NCBI RefSeq assembly: GCF_001005315.1
Contig: NZ_LBMG01000034.1
Coordinates: forward strand, 1 to 64,000
From: Kordia jejudonensis
GTDB taxonomy: Bacteria > Bacteroidota > Bacteroidia > Flavobacteriales > Flavobacteriaceae
Length of the DNA: 64,000 nucleotides
Direction: 5' to 3'
In this document: positions 1 through 9,218 of the stretch, one piece after another
How the letters are laid out: each line of letters begins with the position of its first letter
Position numbering within the stretch: position 1 is the first letter of the stretch
The notes under the pieces: model-generated
Databases searched by the model: none
What the model was told of the DNA's origin: nothing
The model's input: only the letters and a program-made list of their open reading frames with translations
Translations under genes and position numbers: made by a program

Positions 1-1645
1 TATCTGTATTGTCTAAGTAAGGAGATAAATCTACAGTTCCTGCACTTCCAGTAATACTCAAAATATCTGAAGCGACTGAAATTGCTTGCTCGTCTGTATT
101 CATACTTGTTTCCCAAGAATCGCCATCCCAATAGTAGATACTATCTGTTTCTGTATCGTATACAGTCATCCCTTCATCTGTTGCACCTAAAGAACTTCCA
201 AAAGTAGTACGTTCAGCAGTTGTTAATCTATTCAAATGTAAACCTTTGTTTGCACCTGTTAAGTCTAAAGAAGCATTTGCATTTGGTATATCAGTACCAA
301 TACCAACGCTCAGTGGGTTTGTAGCTCCACCAAGAACCATTGTATTATTGTTTACAGCAGTTGCAGCATTACCGATAGCAACTGAGTTTGTTCCCTGTAC
401 ATTTGCGGCAGTACCAATAGCAATATTATTACTAGGATCTAAAGCACTTGGATCTGTAGAAGAAGCTTGGTAACCCATTACAATAGCACCATCGTTTTGT
501 GCTATTGTTGTAGAACCAATGGCAATTGCAAACTGATTGTCAACATCTACCGAGCGTCCAATACCTACAGCATCATTTTCTGCAACATTCACACGGTCAC
601 CAATACCAACTGAGTAATCAGCCAGCGTTCCCATATTTCCTAAATATCCCATCATAATAGAGTAATCTCCTCTTACATCATGATCATGTCCTAAAGAAAC
701 TGAATATTGTCCATCAATAAATGCTCTGTTACCAAATCCCATCACATTATTATTACTTACAGTAATGTCATAACCATAAAATACGGCGTTAGAACGGTTT
801 GTATTGTCAAAATCTGCTAACGATCCCATACCTACATTATATTGTCCTTCACGGTTTGAAAAACCAGTAGAAAAACCTACATATGTATTGTGGTTAGCGT
901 TTGCTGTATTGTTTGTACGGTTGTTATCCCAACCTGCTTGTGCTCCAATAAATGTGTTATAATCTGCCCATTCTGTAGCAACACCAGCAGCGGCACCAAC
1001 CATCGTGTTGTAAATACCGTCTCCAATATCAATAGCTGCAGAATCTCCTAAAGCAGTGTTGTGGTGACCATCATCAACATCACTCATAGATTCACTACCA
1101 ACAGCTGTATTTCGGTATCCAACATCAGATGAAATACCTACTTCGTTACCAATAAATGTTTGTTTGTAACCAGTAGTGTTACTAAAACCAGCATCTTCTC
1201 CGATGAATGTGTTTTCGTAACCAGTGGTGTTGTTAGCTCCAGATTCTTCACCGACGAATGTGTTATCGTAACCAGTCGTGTTGTTTTCTCCAGATTCAGC
1301 TCCAACGAAGGTATTATCTCCACCGTTTATATTTAAGCGTCCAGCTTCATACCCAATAAAGGTATTATCAAAACCTGTGGTGTTAGAATATCCAGCCAAA
1401 TAACCGATAGCAACAAGTTCACTTGTTGTAACGCTTCGTCCAGCACTGTATCCAAATAAGGTTACTCTAGATCCTGAGGTAATGAAACTACCTGTACTGT
1501 CTCCGTAAAAGGTGTTAAAATCACCTGAACTGATACTTACTCCGGAACCTGTACCCATAGTTTCGTTTAGTGTTTGTGCTTGCATAGATGTCATGCCCAA
1601 TAGACACAAGACAAACACAACTACGAGGGGTAATTGTTTTCTCAT
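1..1645 (-). CDS. YadA-head-like repeat surface protein, partial (3' end beyond window)
   Basis: Reading the minus strand from the ATG at 1643-1645, the frame stays open to base 1 (about 548 codons), so the C-terminus is missing. It opens with a signal peptide (MRKQLPLVVVFVLCLLGMTS followed by MQAQ). The body is made of short glycine-rich repeats of the type NTTGYxNTFIGEExG; the clearest tandem run lies at about 1140-1340. Further in are variants such as AVGIG and AIGxA, which resemble left-handed beta-roll heads of YadA-like adhesins. Towards the left edge comes a stretch, SLDLTGANKGLHLNR, typical of the tail of Bacteroidota repeat proteins that end in a coiled or sorting domain. I infer a secreted or surface protein. 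The trimeric autotransporter anchor is not visible, so adhesin function is not shown. Confidence 0.8.
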   Translation of the reverse strand, partial: MRKQLPLVVVFVLCLLGMTSMQAQTLNETMGTGSGVSISSGDFNTFYGDSTGSFITSGSRVTLFGYSAGRSVTTSELVAIGYLAGYSNTTGFDNTFIGYEAGRLNINGGDNTFVGAESGENNTTGYDNTFVGEESGANNTTGYENTFIGEDAGFSNTTGYKQTFIGNEVGISSDVGYRNTAVGSESMSDVDDGHHNTALGDSAAIDIGDGIYNTMVGAAAGVATEWADYNTFIGAQAGWDNNRTNNTANANHNTYVGFSTGFSNREGQYNVGMGSLADFDNTNRSNAVFYGYDITVSNNNVMGFGNRAFIDGQYSVSLGHDHDVRGDYSIMMGYLGNMGTLADYSVGIGDRVNVAENDAVGIGRSVDVDNQFAIAIGSTTIAQNDGAIVMGYQASSTDPSALDPSNNIAIGTAANVQGTNSVAIGNAATAVNNNTMVLGGATNPLSVGIGTDIPNANASLDLTGANKGLHLNRLTTAERTTFGSSLGATDEGMTVYDTETDSIYYWDGDSWETSMNTDEQAISVASDILSITGSAGTVDLSPYLDNTD

Positions 1646-1868
1646 AATAGAATTGTTGTTAGTTTACTTTTAAAATAAAATGGTTACTTCAAATATAGAA
1701 AATATTATTTTAACATATTTTCAAAAGTAATTAACAAAGCATTAAGATACATGCGTATATACACCTGTTTTTGATTCAACTCAAAATTGAGAGCACTTTT
1801 TTATTTGGATTTGTTAGTTTTTAGATTGAATAATTCTTTTATATTGCATCAAAAATTAACCAACTGTA

Positions 1869-4800
1869 ATGCCAAAAGCTAAAAAAATTATTAGCTGGAT
1901 GCTCTTCGCATTCGTGTTTATTGTATATGCGATCTCATCGTCTAAAACCATTGCTTTTTGGGATAGTCCAGAGTTTATTGTAAGTAATTTTACACTACAA
2001 GCATCACATCCAGCAGGAGCTCCTTTTTACACTATTCTATCAAAAGTTGTTCTATCATTTTTTCCAGCTAGCATGGCGGCATATGTTAGTAATTTGATCT
2101 CTGCCTTTTTTGGCGCATTGACTGTTGTTACATTATTTAGAATCGTTATAAATATAGCCGAACGCGTACTTTCTGAGTCAAAAAGTAACCATGCGCCTAC
2201 ATTAGCTTTGTTTGCTGGACTTATTTCAGCATTAACATTAGCTTTTTCAGATAGTTTCTGGACAGCCACAACAGAAACAGAAGTGTATACTTTATCATTT
2301 GCTTTGCTTACTGGAATGATCTACGTAATGCTAATGTGGGAGAAAACACAAGCACCACGAAAAGAGATAATTTTATTAGTATTTCTTGCTTTTCTTTTGG
2401 GAATTTCTACAGGAGTGCATTTAATTACTATTGCCGTTGTCATCCCTTTTTCAGTGTTGATAGCACACAAAAAATTTGGGCTGACAATCAAAAATTTTAT
2501 CATTGCAATTATACTTGGTTGCATTGGCTTTTTTATCATTTATGGTTTTGTCGTCCAAGGACTCATCAAGCTAGCAAATAATTTAGACATTTGGGCAGTA
2601 AACTCGCTTGAAATGCCTTTAAATTCAGGAATACTGATCTTGTTATTTTTGCTCTCAACGCTGTTTGCAATCGCATTGGTATTCTCGCGAAAGCGTAAAA
2701 AAATAATACTTCATCATTGCATTTTAGGATTAATTTTCTTTTTGATCGGAATGAGCTCTTTTTTCATGCCTATCCAACGATCGCATACAAATACTTTAGT
2801 TTCTGATAGTATTAAAAATAGCAACAAAATGTTACAATATTTGCGTGCTGAACAATTTGGCGTTGCTGCAATTCCGTTGCTAAAAGGTCCTGTTTATAAT
2901 GCTCCGCTGGATAAAGATGTTGACTTTTTGGATGGAAAACCCGCGCTGACGTATGACGATGTACAGAAGAAATATGCTGTAGTTCACGACGGAAAGTTTA
3001 AAGTTGTAAATTATTCCGATGAATTTACGATGTTTTTTCCAAGAATGTTCGATAAAGGAGATGCGGAGAAATACAAAGCGTGGACTCCTATTTTTGGCGA
3101 ACCTATTACATATCCTGTTCAGGGGAAAATTGTGACAATCAATAAGCCTACATTTGGAGAAAATCTCAGCTTTTTTGTCAATTATCAAGTTTTTTGGCTA
3201 AATCTACGCTATTTGTATTGGAATTTTATCGGACGACAAAACGATCATCAAGGACTTGGTTATATCAAAGATGGAAATTGGATTAGCGGAATTAATGCGC
3301 TCGATAAACATAGAATTGGCGATCAATCTATCATTCCTGAATACTACAAAAATCACAAAGGAAATGATGCATATTACTTTTTACCGTTTATTTTAGGGAT
3401 CTTGGGACTCATTGCATTGTGGAAACAGAAACACTATTTTTGGACGACTTTACTCCTATTTTTAACTTTTGGTATCGGAATTACCATTTATATAAATCCT
3501 GTGCCTTCTAGTATTCTAGTTCGTGAACGCGATTATATTTTTATCGGTTCGTTTGTCATTTTTGCATTGTGGGTTGGACTTTCAGTAATTGCGCTTTTTA
3601 AAGTAACTGCTTTCATCGCCAATCAAAAAACTCGCTATATTGTTGTTGGAATGATTGCATTTTTAGCCGCGCCAGGACAATTGTTTGCCAAAGGTTGGGA
3701 CAACCATCAACGCAGTCATGACGACTTTGCATATCACTTTGGAAAAGCCTATTTAGATGCATGTCCAGAACAAGCAATTTTGATTACTGACGGCGATAAT
3801 ATGACCTTTCCACTTTGGTATTTGCAACAAGTGGAAGGTTACAGAACAGATGTCCGTGTGATTAATTTTGATCAATTGAATCTTGAAACACATATTGATA
3901 ACTTAAAACAAAAATTATTCGCTTCAAACCCTTTAAAACTTAGCTTACGCAAAGAGAATTATGTAAGTGGTATTGAAAAATTAATCCCTTTGCAGGAAGA
4001 AATAAAAGAAGCTGCAAATTTACCTGTACTATTCAACTTTTTAAATAACGAAACTACGCGTATCAATTGGAATGGACGCATGCGACATTACATTCCGTCA
4101 ACTTCATTTACAATTCCTATTGATACTGTAAACATCAAAAAAATAATAGATCCAAAAGCCGTAAATGCTTCTTATACTGAAAGCATTACTTGGAGTCATC
4201 CGAAAAAGTTTTATGGGCTAAATGAAATTGTATTGATGGATTTGCTTACAAACAACATTCAAGATCGTGCTATTTGTTTTGCAATCAATGGAAAAAAACG
4301 TCACAACATAGGTTTGGAACCTTATCTAATTCAACATGGAATGGTCAATGTTTTAGCACCAATACAACGAAAAAACCCGAAGCTCAATCCTAAAATAGTG
4401 GATACACAAATGATGTATTCGTATTTAAAAAATGATGTCAATTTTGAAGGTATCAACAATGAAGATGTATTTTTTAGAAGTGAAATTAAAGATTATACGC
4501 GTATCATATTGAGACAAAACTATTACTTTTTAGCGCAAGCATTATTGGAAGAAGGAAAGACTGCCGAAAGTGTCGAAATTTTAGATACTTGTATTTCATT
4601 ATTCCCAAATAAAACAATTCCATTTGAAGAATATGCCTTTGCAATTGGCAAGTTGTATGTAAGAGCTGGAAAAGTGGAAAAAGGGACACAGATTTGTAAA
4701 ACTGCGATGCAAAATATTTGGAACGAATTGCAATGGATGACTTCATTTGATCCACCATATCCAATCATTAATTTACGGCATGCATACCGTTTAAAAAATA

Positions 4801-4922
4801 TGTATGCGCAAATGATGTCACAATTTCCAACTGGTGAGCAAAACTTGCCGGTAAGCAAAGAAAATTTTCAACAATTTGATGCTGCTTTTTTAAAGTGGCA
4901 AAACCGAAATTGGCCATATTAA
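1869..4922 (+). CDS. DUF2723 family membrane protein (GT-C glycosyltransferase-like)
   Basis: This 1017-residue protein has about ten or more hydrophobic segments in its first 640 residues and a soluble C-terminal part. The N-terminal signature WDSPEF (31-36) followed by HPAGAP (47-52) is the hallmark of DUF2723, the bacterial relative of the eukaryotic O-mannosyltransferase TMEM260. The acidic residues of WDSPEF fall in the first extracytoplasmic loop, where GT-C enzymes place their catalytic Asp/Glu. The C-terminal roughly 130 residues contain a pair of TPR-like helices. A role in adding sugar to secreted proteins from a lipid-linked donor follows from the family and is not shown here. The start is the first ATG of the frame. 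The next gene begins 11 bases after the stop, so the two are probably co-transcribed. Confidence 0.85.
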   Translation: MPKAKKIISWMLFAFVFIVYAISSSKTIAFWDSPEFIVSNFTLQASHPAGAPFYTILSKVVLSFFPASMAAYVSNLISAFFGALTVVTLFRIVINIAERVLSESKSNHAPTLALFAGLISALTLAFSDSFWTATTETEVYTLSFALLTGMIYVMLMWEKTQAPRKEIILLVFLAFLLGISTGVHLITIAVVIPFSVLIAHKKFGLTIKNFIIAIILGCIGFFIIYGFVVQGLIKLANNLDIWAVNSLEMPLNSGILILLFLLSTLFAIALVFSRKRKKIILHHCILGLIFFLIGMSSFFMPIQRSHTNTLVSDSIKNSNKMLQYLRAEQFGVAAIPLLKGPVYNAPLDKDVDFLDGKPALTYDDVQKKYAVVHDGKFKVVNYSDEFTMFFPRMFDKGDAEKYKAWTPIFGEPITYPVQGKIVTINKPTFGENLSFFVNYQVFWLNLRYLYWNFIGRQNDHQGLGYIKDGNWISGINALDKHRIGDQSIIPEYYKNHKGNDAYYFLPFILGILGLIALWKQKHYFWTTLLLFLTFGIGITIYINPVPSSILVRERDYIFIGSFVIFALWVGLSVIALFKVTAFIANQKTRYIVVGMIAFLAAPGQLFAKGWDNHQRSHDDFAYHFGKAYLDACPEQAILITDGDNMTFPLWYLQQVEGYRTDVRVINFDQLNLETHIDNLKQKLFASNPLKLSLRKENYVSGIEKLIPLQEEIKEAANLPVLFNFLNNETTRINWNGRMRHYIPSTSFTIPIDTVNIKKIIDPKAVNASYTESITWSHPKKFYGLNEIVLMDLLTNNIQDRAICFAINGKKRHNIGLEPYLIQHGMVNVLAPIQRKNPKLNPKIVDTQMMYSYLKNDVNFEGINNEDVFFRSEIKDYTRIILRQNYYFLAQALLEEGKTAESVEILDTCISLFPNKTIPFEEYAFAIGKLYVRAGKVEKGTQICKTAMQNIWNELQWMTSFDPPYPIINLRHAYRLKNMYAQMMSQFPTGEQNLPVSKENFQQFDAAFLKWQNRNWPY

Positions 4923-4933
4923 TTCCCCTAAGC

Positions 4934-5704
4934 ATGTTATTTTCCACTGAAGTTACTTCATCTAAAATTATTTCTGACAATCCATTGTTTCAACGGACGC
5001 TCAAAGCTTACCATTTGGTAGCGCCACATATTTACGGCAATGTCCTTGAAATTGGTTGTGGCGAAGGCTACGGCGTTGAATTGTTGTATAAAAATGCATC
5101 GCAATTAACGTTGATTGACAAATCGCCTTATACGGCAGAAATCATTAAGGAAAAGTACCCGAAAGCAACAATCATTCAAGAGAAAATTCCGCCACTTACT
5201 ACATTTGCAGACAATAGTTTTGACGTTATCGTTTCGTTTCAAGTTATTGAACATATCAAAGAAGCAGCATTGTATTTAGAAGAAATCGCTCGCGTATTAA
5301 AACCTTCTGGAAAAGCATATATTTCCACACCAAATGCTTTAAAAACGATTGCTCGAAATCCTTGGCATTACAAAGAATATACGTTTGAAAGTTTATCCGA
5401 TTTGTTTCAAAATACATTTTCAACATACACAATTCAAGCAATTCAAGGAAATGAAAAAACAGTTGCCTATTATGAACAGAATAAGAAGTCTGTAGCACGG
5501 TTTTTACGGTATGATATTTTTAAGTTGGAACACAAAATTCCGTCTTGGTTATTGCAAATTCCATACGAAATTGCCAATCGCATGAATCGAAAAAAATTAT
5601 TGAATAAAAATCCTGAATTGGTAAATAGCATTACGCTTGAAGATTATTCGCTTGCTGAACATTCGGAAGCAACATTGGATTTCTTTTGTACGCTGGTGAA
5701 ATAG
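4934..5704 (+). CDS. class I SAM-dependent methyltransferase
   Basis: The protein has 256 residues if the ATG at 4934 is used; a GTG at 4895 would extend it into the upstream gene and adds nothing recognisable. Motif I is VLEIGCGEGYG, followed by LIDKSPY (motif II) and DVIVSFQVIEHIKE (motif IV/post-II), the pattern of Methyltransf_11/UbiE-like enzymes. The substrate cannot be told from sequence. Its place directly behind a DUF2723 membrane protein suggests that it modifies a glycan or lipid intermediate of the same pathway, but this is inference. Confidence 0.85.
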   Translation: MLFSTEVTSSKIISDNPLFQRTLKAYHLVAPHIYGNVLEIGCGEGYGVELLYKNASQLTLIDKSPYTAEIIKEKYPKATIIQEKIPPLTTFADNSFDVIVSFQVIEHIKEAALYLEEIARVLKPSGKAYISTPNALKTIARNPWHYKEYTFESLSDLFQNTFSTYTIQAIQGNEKTVAYYEQNKKSVARFLRYDIFKLEHKIPSWLLQIPYEIANRMNRKKLLNKNPELVNSITLEDYSLAEHSEATLDFFCTLVK

Positions 5705-5711
5705 TATGTAG

Positions 5712-5796
5712 ATGTTTTGGGTTTTGGGTCTTTGGTCTTGGGGTTTTAGATTTTGGTTTAAAAAAAGCTCCACAATATTACTTGTGAAGCCTTTAC
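5712..5796. terminator. G/T-rich low-complexity tract and imperfect hairpin
   Basis: Bases 5712-5760 are a low-complexity run of TTTGGG/TTTTGG words. They are followed at about 5764-5793 by an imperfect stem (AAAGCTCCACAA with TTGTGAAGCCTT, 10 of 12 paired) with A-rich and T-containing flanks. It lies between two convergent genes and probably ends transcription in both directions. Confidence 0.45.
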
Positions 5797-5815
5797 GAAT
5801 GATGAAAACCAATCT

Positions 5816-6499
5816 TCACTCTAGTTGCAGCGTCTTAATGTCTGCAATTAATTGTTGTACTGCTGTTTTATTCAAACCGTTATAAATACCTCTGATTTGT
5901 CTGTTTTTATCAATCAACACGAAATTTTCTGTGTGTAAAAAATCGTCATCTGTTTTGTTTTCTCCTAAGTCTTCTTCAACGAAATAATAATTTCGACCTA
6001 AGTCGTAAATATCAGCACGTTTTCCTGTAACTAAATGCCACTTTTTACTATCAATTTTTTTATTTTCTGCATACGATTTTAATACGGAAACGGAGTCTAT
6101 TTCAGGTGTCACTGAATGTGATAAGAGCAAAATTTCAGCATCATTTTTAAACTCTTGTTGCAAAATGCCCATATTCGCCGTCATTTTAGGACAAATGCCT
6201 GGACACGTTGTAAAAAAGAAATCTGTAATGTAAATTTTATCCTGAAACGTAGCTTCCGTAATGGTTTCGCCATCTTGATTTGTTAGCTTAAACGCAGGAA
6301 TTTGATGAAATTCTTTTTGTGCTTTGCTTCCACTTTCCAACCAATGCGGTGTAAATGTTGCTTCTTTGTAATATGGCAAACTCGCCACACGACTGTCTAT
6401 AGCATTTGTTGCTTTTTGCTCACAATTGAACAACAACAAACAACTTACAAAAACTACTAAAATGTTACTTTGTTTGTACAATTTCATTTTCCAATTCAT
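5816..6499 (-). CDS. SCO1/SenC family copper chaperone (thioredoxin-like lipoprotein)
   Basis: SCO proteins deliver copper to cytochrome oxidase CuA and have a thioredoxin fold. The 227-residue product has a lipoprotein signal (LLLFNC, Cys26) and the copper-binding motif TCPGICPKM with Cys99 and Cys103. The conserved distal His is expected in the segment FLHTENFVLID. A second in-frame ATG at 6487 gives a shorter n-region and is equally plausible as start. The gene overlaps the stop of the upstream YwqK-like gene (6465) by 35 or 23 bases, so translation is probably coupled. It is the last gene of the sigma-factor-led set. Confidence 0.9.
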   Translation of the reverse strand: MNWKMKLYKQSNILVVFVSCLLLFNCEQKATNAIDSRVASLPYYKEATFTPHWLESGSKAQKEFHQIPAFKLTNQDGETITEATFQDKIYITDFFFTTCPGICPKMTANMGILQQEFKNDAEILLLSHSVTPEIDSVSVLKSYAENKKIDSKKWHLVTGKRADIYDLGRNYYFVEEDLGENKTDDDFLHTENFVLIDKNRQIRGIYNGLNKTAVQQLIADIKTLQLE

Positions 6500-7118
6500 A
6501 ACACAATCCTGCTTTTTTCAAACCAAAAAAACGTCCGTTTTTAGCTTCGTAATTATTATATAGTTTTCCATTTTTACGCCATGCTTTTTGCAAGCCTTCT
6601 TCTTTTCCATTTACAATGGTCAGTTGCTTAAATTTCTCGCCTGTCATATACCATTGTTCTTGAATTCCGTTGACGATTCCATTGGTATAATTAGATTTTG
6701 AACGTACATTTCCATTGCTCCACCATGTTTTTGAGGTTCCATGCAATTTTCCATCCAAATAGGTAGCTTCAAAACTCAGCATTCCGGTTTCAAACCACTT
6801 TTTCCGTTCACCTTCTTTTTTTCCATTGACATATGTAATGGTTTCCGCTACAATTCCATTAGGATATATTAGTTTAGAAACTCCTGTAAATGGTTGATTT
6901 TCATAATATACCAATCCAATAGTTGACTTTAGCGTGAGCATATCTTTAGCAACTACAACCAAAAAGTTTGGGGGAGAAATATTGGCAATAGCTTCTTGCT
7001 GCTGCGGAACTTTTTTACATGAAACTACGAACAGCATAATGATAAAAATGATTGCAATATTATTGTATATTGCTCGCTGTTCCTTGATAATTTCCTGGAA
7101 ATAAGATATAATACGCAT
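6465..7118 (-). CDS. YwqK/MORN-like repeat lipoprotein
   Basis: This 217-residue protein contains four copies of a MORN-variant unit: NGKKEGERKKWFETG, DGKLHGTSKTWWSNG, NGIVNGIQEQWYMTG and NGKEEGLQKAWRKNG. They are typical of the family annotated as 'YwqK family antitoxin', although many members in Bacteroidota are simply envelope lipoproteins. A hydrophobic segment ends in FVVSC, a lipobox. The ATG at 7118 lies 59 bases inside the upstream YHYH gene. The only later ATG, at 7037, would leave too short a signal peptide, so I keep the overlapping start. Its function is unknown. There is no toxin partner next to it, so the antitoxin label should not be taken literally. Confidence 0.75.
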   Translation of the reverse strand: MRIISYFQEIIKEQRAIYNNIAIIFIIMLFVVSCKKVPQQQEAIANISPPNFLVVVAKDMLTLKSTIGLVYYENQPFTGVSKLIYPNGIVAETITYVNGKKEGERKKWFETGMLSFEATYLDGKLHGTSKTWWSNGNVRSKSNYTNGIVNGIQEQWYMTGEKFKQLTIVNGKEEGLQKAWRKNGKLYNNYEAKNGRFFGLKKAGLCYELENEIVQTK

Positions 7119-7866
7119 TCAAATAAAGTTCATTTTGTATGTGATAATGATATTCTGCTTCAGTGGTATGTTGTGTCGTACTTGTATGTCCGCCAGAAGC
7201 ATCTAAATCTGTTGGATATGTTCCTGTTGCGTTACATTTTCGTCCATATAAGAAAAAACCATCTGCAATAATTCCAATCAATTCTTCATCGTCATCTGAC
7301 CATGCTTTTGGTTCTAAATGATAGTGATAACTTTGTGGTCCTGTATGCGCCGCTGTATAATCTAGTGACCCAACAGCATTGTCTAAAGGTACATTTGGAC
7401 CTTCTTGATCGTTGTAAATCATTCCGCCAGAAATGGCAATTCCGATCGCTCCCAAACCTGTAGCACTTGAATTGGACGCTAAGGTAGGATTTGCAGAAAC
7501 TGTCAACGAATACGATCCGTTAAAATCATCAATATTTCCTGGCGCCATATTATTAAATGAAGTAACTGTTGGTGCCACAAATAATGGATGATCCGTAGAT
7601 GCAGCAGGCGTTCCCATTCTAGCAGTTGTACTTGACCAATATGGCGATGTATGATTTGGCATTCCGTTAGATTCTATTTCTACATTTGAGCCGTTTAGCA
7701 TAATGGTTACATTAGTTGCATCAAATTCATCAAAAGCGGCATGCAATGTTGCCGTTTCTCCGCCACCTGTTGTAGTTGTTGTTGCATCATCATCACTTCC
7801 GCAGGCAACTACAAAAGCGATAGAAGCCAAAACTAAAAGTAGTATGATTAAAGATTTTCTGTTCAT
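7060..7866 (-). CDS. YHYH-domain lipoprotein
   Basis: The product is a 268-residue lipoprotein (signal peptide ending FVVAC, Cys22, then GSDDD). The motif YHYH at 180-183 is followed by a GIIADGFFLYGRK segment, which matches the YHYH domain family (PF14240). The histidine cluster suggests metal binding, but no activity is established for the family. A copy of the 33-bp element lies 30 bases upstream of the start codon. It shares its domain with the next gene upstream, which has the same motif plus EF-hands, so the two are probably old duplicates. Confidence 0.85.
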   Translation of the reverse strand: MNRKSLIILLLVLASIAFVVACGSDDDATTTTTGGGETATLHAAFDEFDATNVTIMLNGSNVEIESNGMPNHTSPYWSSTTARMGTPAASTDHPLFVAPTVTSFNNMAPGNIDDFNGSYSLTVSANPTLASNSSATGLGAIGIAISGGMIYNDQEGPNVPLDNAVGSLDYTAAHTGPQSYHYHLEPKAWSDDDEELIGIIADGFFLYGRKCNATGTYPTDLDASGGHTSTTQHTTEAEYHYHIQNELYLNAYYILFPGNYQGTASNIQ

Positions 7867-7895
7867 GTTGTGTACGTTTTAATTAGGTTATATTT

Positions 7896-7928
7896 TAGTT
7901 AGATGCCTTATTTTAAAAAAACTTGTGT
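7896..7928 (-). promoter_or_regulatory. 33-bp conserved element, copy C
   Basis: Read in gene direction it is CAAGTTTT, 12 variable bases, then CATCTAACTA. It lies 30-62 bases upstream of the YHYH lipoprotein ATG. The spacing of the two conserved halves is identical in the three copies. TCTAA at the start-proximal end resembles an ECF-sigma -10 box and AAGTTTTT a -35 box. Confidence 0.7.
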
Positions 7929-7939
7929 TGAATTTAATA

Positions 7940-9124
7940 TTATTGTCTTCCGCCACGTTGTCCTCGTTGTCCGCCACGCTGTCCGCCTTGTCTTTCTTGA
8001 GGTTCTGGCATATTTTCTAATTCTTTTTTTGTGATAAATCCGTCATCATCTGTGTCAATTTTTGAAAAATTTCGCTGCAATGGCCCTTTTACTTCTTCTT
8101 TGCTTAGTTTACCATCTTCATTTGCGTCCATTTGTTCAAAAAGTTCTTCCACACTCAAACGTTCTCTATTGTTTCTTCGTTTATTTCTTCTAGAACCTCT
8201 TTCTCGATTTCCGCCACGCATATTATCATTTACTTTGAAACTCTTGTGAGGCGTTCCAACAAAAAATCGTGGCAATGAAGGAAAGGTATCTGTAATGACA
8301 TAATAGTAAGTTCCATCGGGAAATTCAGGTGTGTTTCCGAAACGACCGTTGGCTTCATCCAAATCGCCGTGACCTTCTACATATTCAAAATCACGCACGT
8401 ATGTTCCATCATAAGGTCCATTTGGCGCTGTAATACCATCTCCAGGACGATTTCCTTGTTTTAGTTTGTAACTAGATGTCAATTCAACCAACTGCGTATT
8501 TTCTGCGGAAGCGAAACCATATTTATAATATATTGGAAACCCATCAGCCGCCCAACCAAGTAAAAACATTGTATTCTTTTTGGCTTGATTTACAATTCCC
8601 CACGGCGTTCCATGATAATGATATTCGCCAGTGGGTTGCACATGTGCGTTGTTGCAATCGTCGCCTAAATTAACTTTTGTGCTTAGTGCTTCTTTTGACC
8701 AAGTAAAATTCATCTCGCGCGTGTTTGGATTGATGAAAAATTCCATGGCTGTTGGTTCCATCTTTACACCATTAATCGCAACACCAAAAATGTATGCAGG
8801 TCTTCCCTGTCCTAACATTCCGTCACTATATACTGACGTTAGTTTTTTGTTCTTTTTGGGTTTTAATGCAACTGTATATGTCTTTTTTTGAGGAGAAATT
8901 GTATTGGGATTTCCTGCATTTGGAAACTTTCCTGTTAGATGTTCTGGAATTGCATTTGATTTGATGATGCGATAGTTGCCTTTTTCAGAAATGCTCACAA
9001 TATTTTCATATCTGATCATTTCAGAACAGTCGTTTCCGCTGCTTACAGAAAAAGTATTTATTGTTTCTTGTGCAAATGACACGCAGGCAACAAGCAAAAA
9101 TGTAGTGGTAAGTATGTTTTTCAT
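7940..9124 (-). CDS. secreted YHYH-domain protein with two EF-hands
   Basis: This 394-residue protein starts with a signal peptide (cleavage after ...CVSFAQ). The YHYH motif is at 168-171 in a PTGEYHYHGTPWG context, followed by GWAADGFPIYYKYG, as in the neighbouring lipoprotein. A basic linker leads to two complete EF-hand loops: DANEDGKLSKEE (333-344) and DTDDDGFITKKE (357-368). The tail is a Gly/Arg/Gln-rich repeat (RGGQRGQRGG). Calcium binding by the loops is likely. The role of the YHYH domain is unknown. A copy of the 33-bp element lies 26 bases upstream of the start. Confidence 0.85.
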   Translation of the reverse strand: MKNILTTTFLLVACVSFAQETINTFSVSSGNDCSEMIRYENIVSISEKGNYRIIKSNAIPEHLTGKFPNAGNPNTISPQKKTYTVALKPKKNKKLTSVYSDGMLGQGRPAYIFGVAINGVKMEPTAMEFFINPNTREMNFTWSKEALSTKVNLGDDCNNAHVQPTGEYHYHGTPWGIVNQAKKNTMFLLGWAADGFPIYYKYGFASAENTQLVELTSSYKLKQGNRPGDGITAPNGPYDGTYVRDFEYVEGHGDLDEANGRFGNTPEFPDGTYYYVITDTFPSLPRFFVGTPHKSFKVNDNMRGGNRERGSRRNKRRNNRERLSVEELFEQMDANEDGKLSKEEVKGPLQRNFSKIDTDDDGFITKKELENMPEPQERQGGQRGGQRGQRGGRQ

Positions 9125-9149
9125 ATAGAAAGATTTTCATCATGTTTTG

Positions 9150-9182
9150 TAGTTAGATGGATTCTTTCAGAAAAACTTGTGT
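9150..9182 (-). promoter_or_regulatory. 33-bp conserved element, copy B
   Basis: It has the same CAAGTTTT-N12-CATCTAACTA pattern (gene direction) and lies between the Spy-like gene and the YHYH/EF-hand gene, 26-58 bases before the ATG of the latter. It is far enough upstream to act as a promoter. Confidence 0.7.
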
Positions 9183-9218
9183 GCTTTTTCATTTATTTTT
9201 AAAAAACACTAAAAAAAC

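Noticed and set aside
246-473. Plus-strand frame of 75 codons and others in the first 1.6 kb
   Set aside because: They are shadows of the long minus-strand repeat protein, which has a signal peptide and coherent repeats.
4895-4933. GTG start for the methyltransferase inside the DUF2723 gene
   Set aside because: The extra 13 residues have no homology-like content, and an in-frame ATG at 4934 fits the gap between the genes.
6465-7118. Toxin-antitoxin system from the 'YwqK antitoxin' similarity
   Set aside because: There is no toxin-like neighbour, and the protein is a lipoprotein, which does not fit a cytosolic antitoxin.
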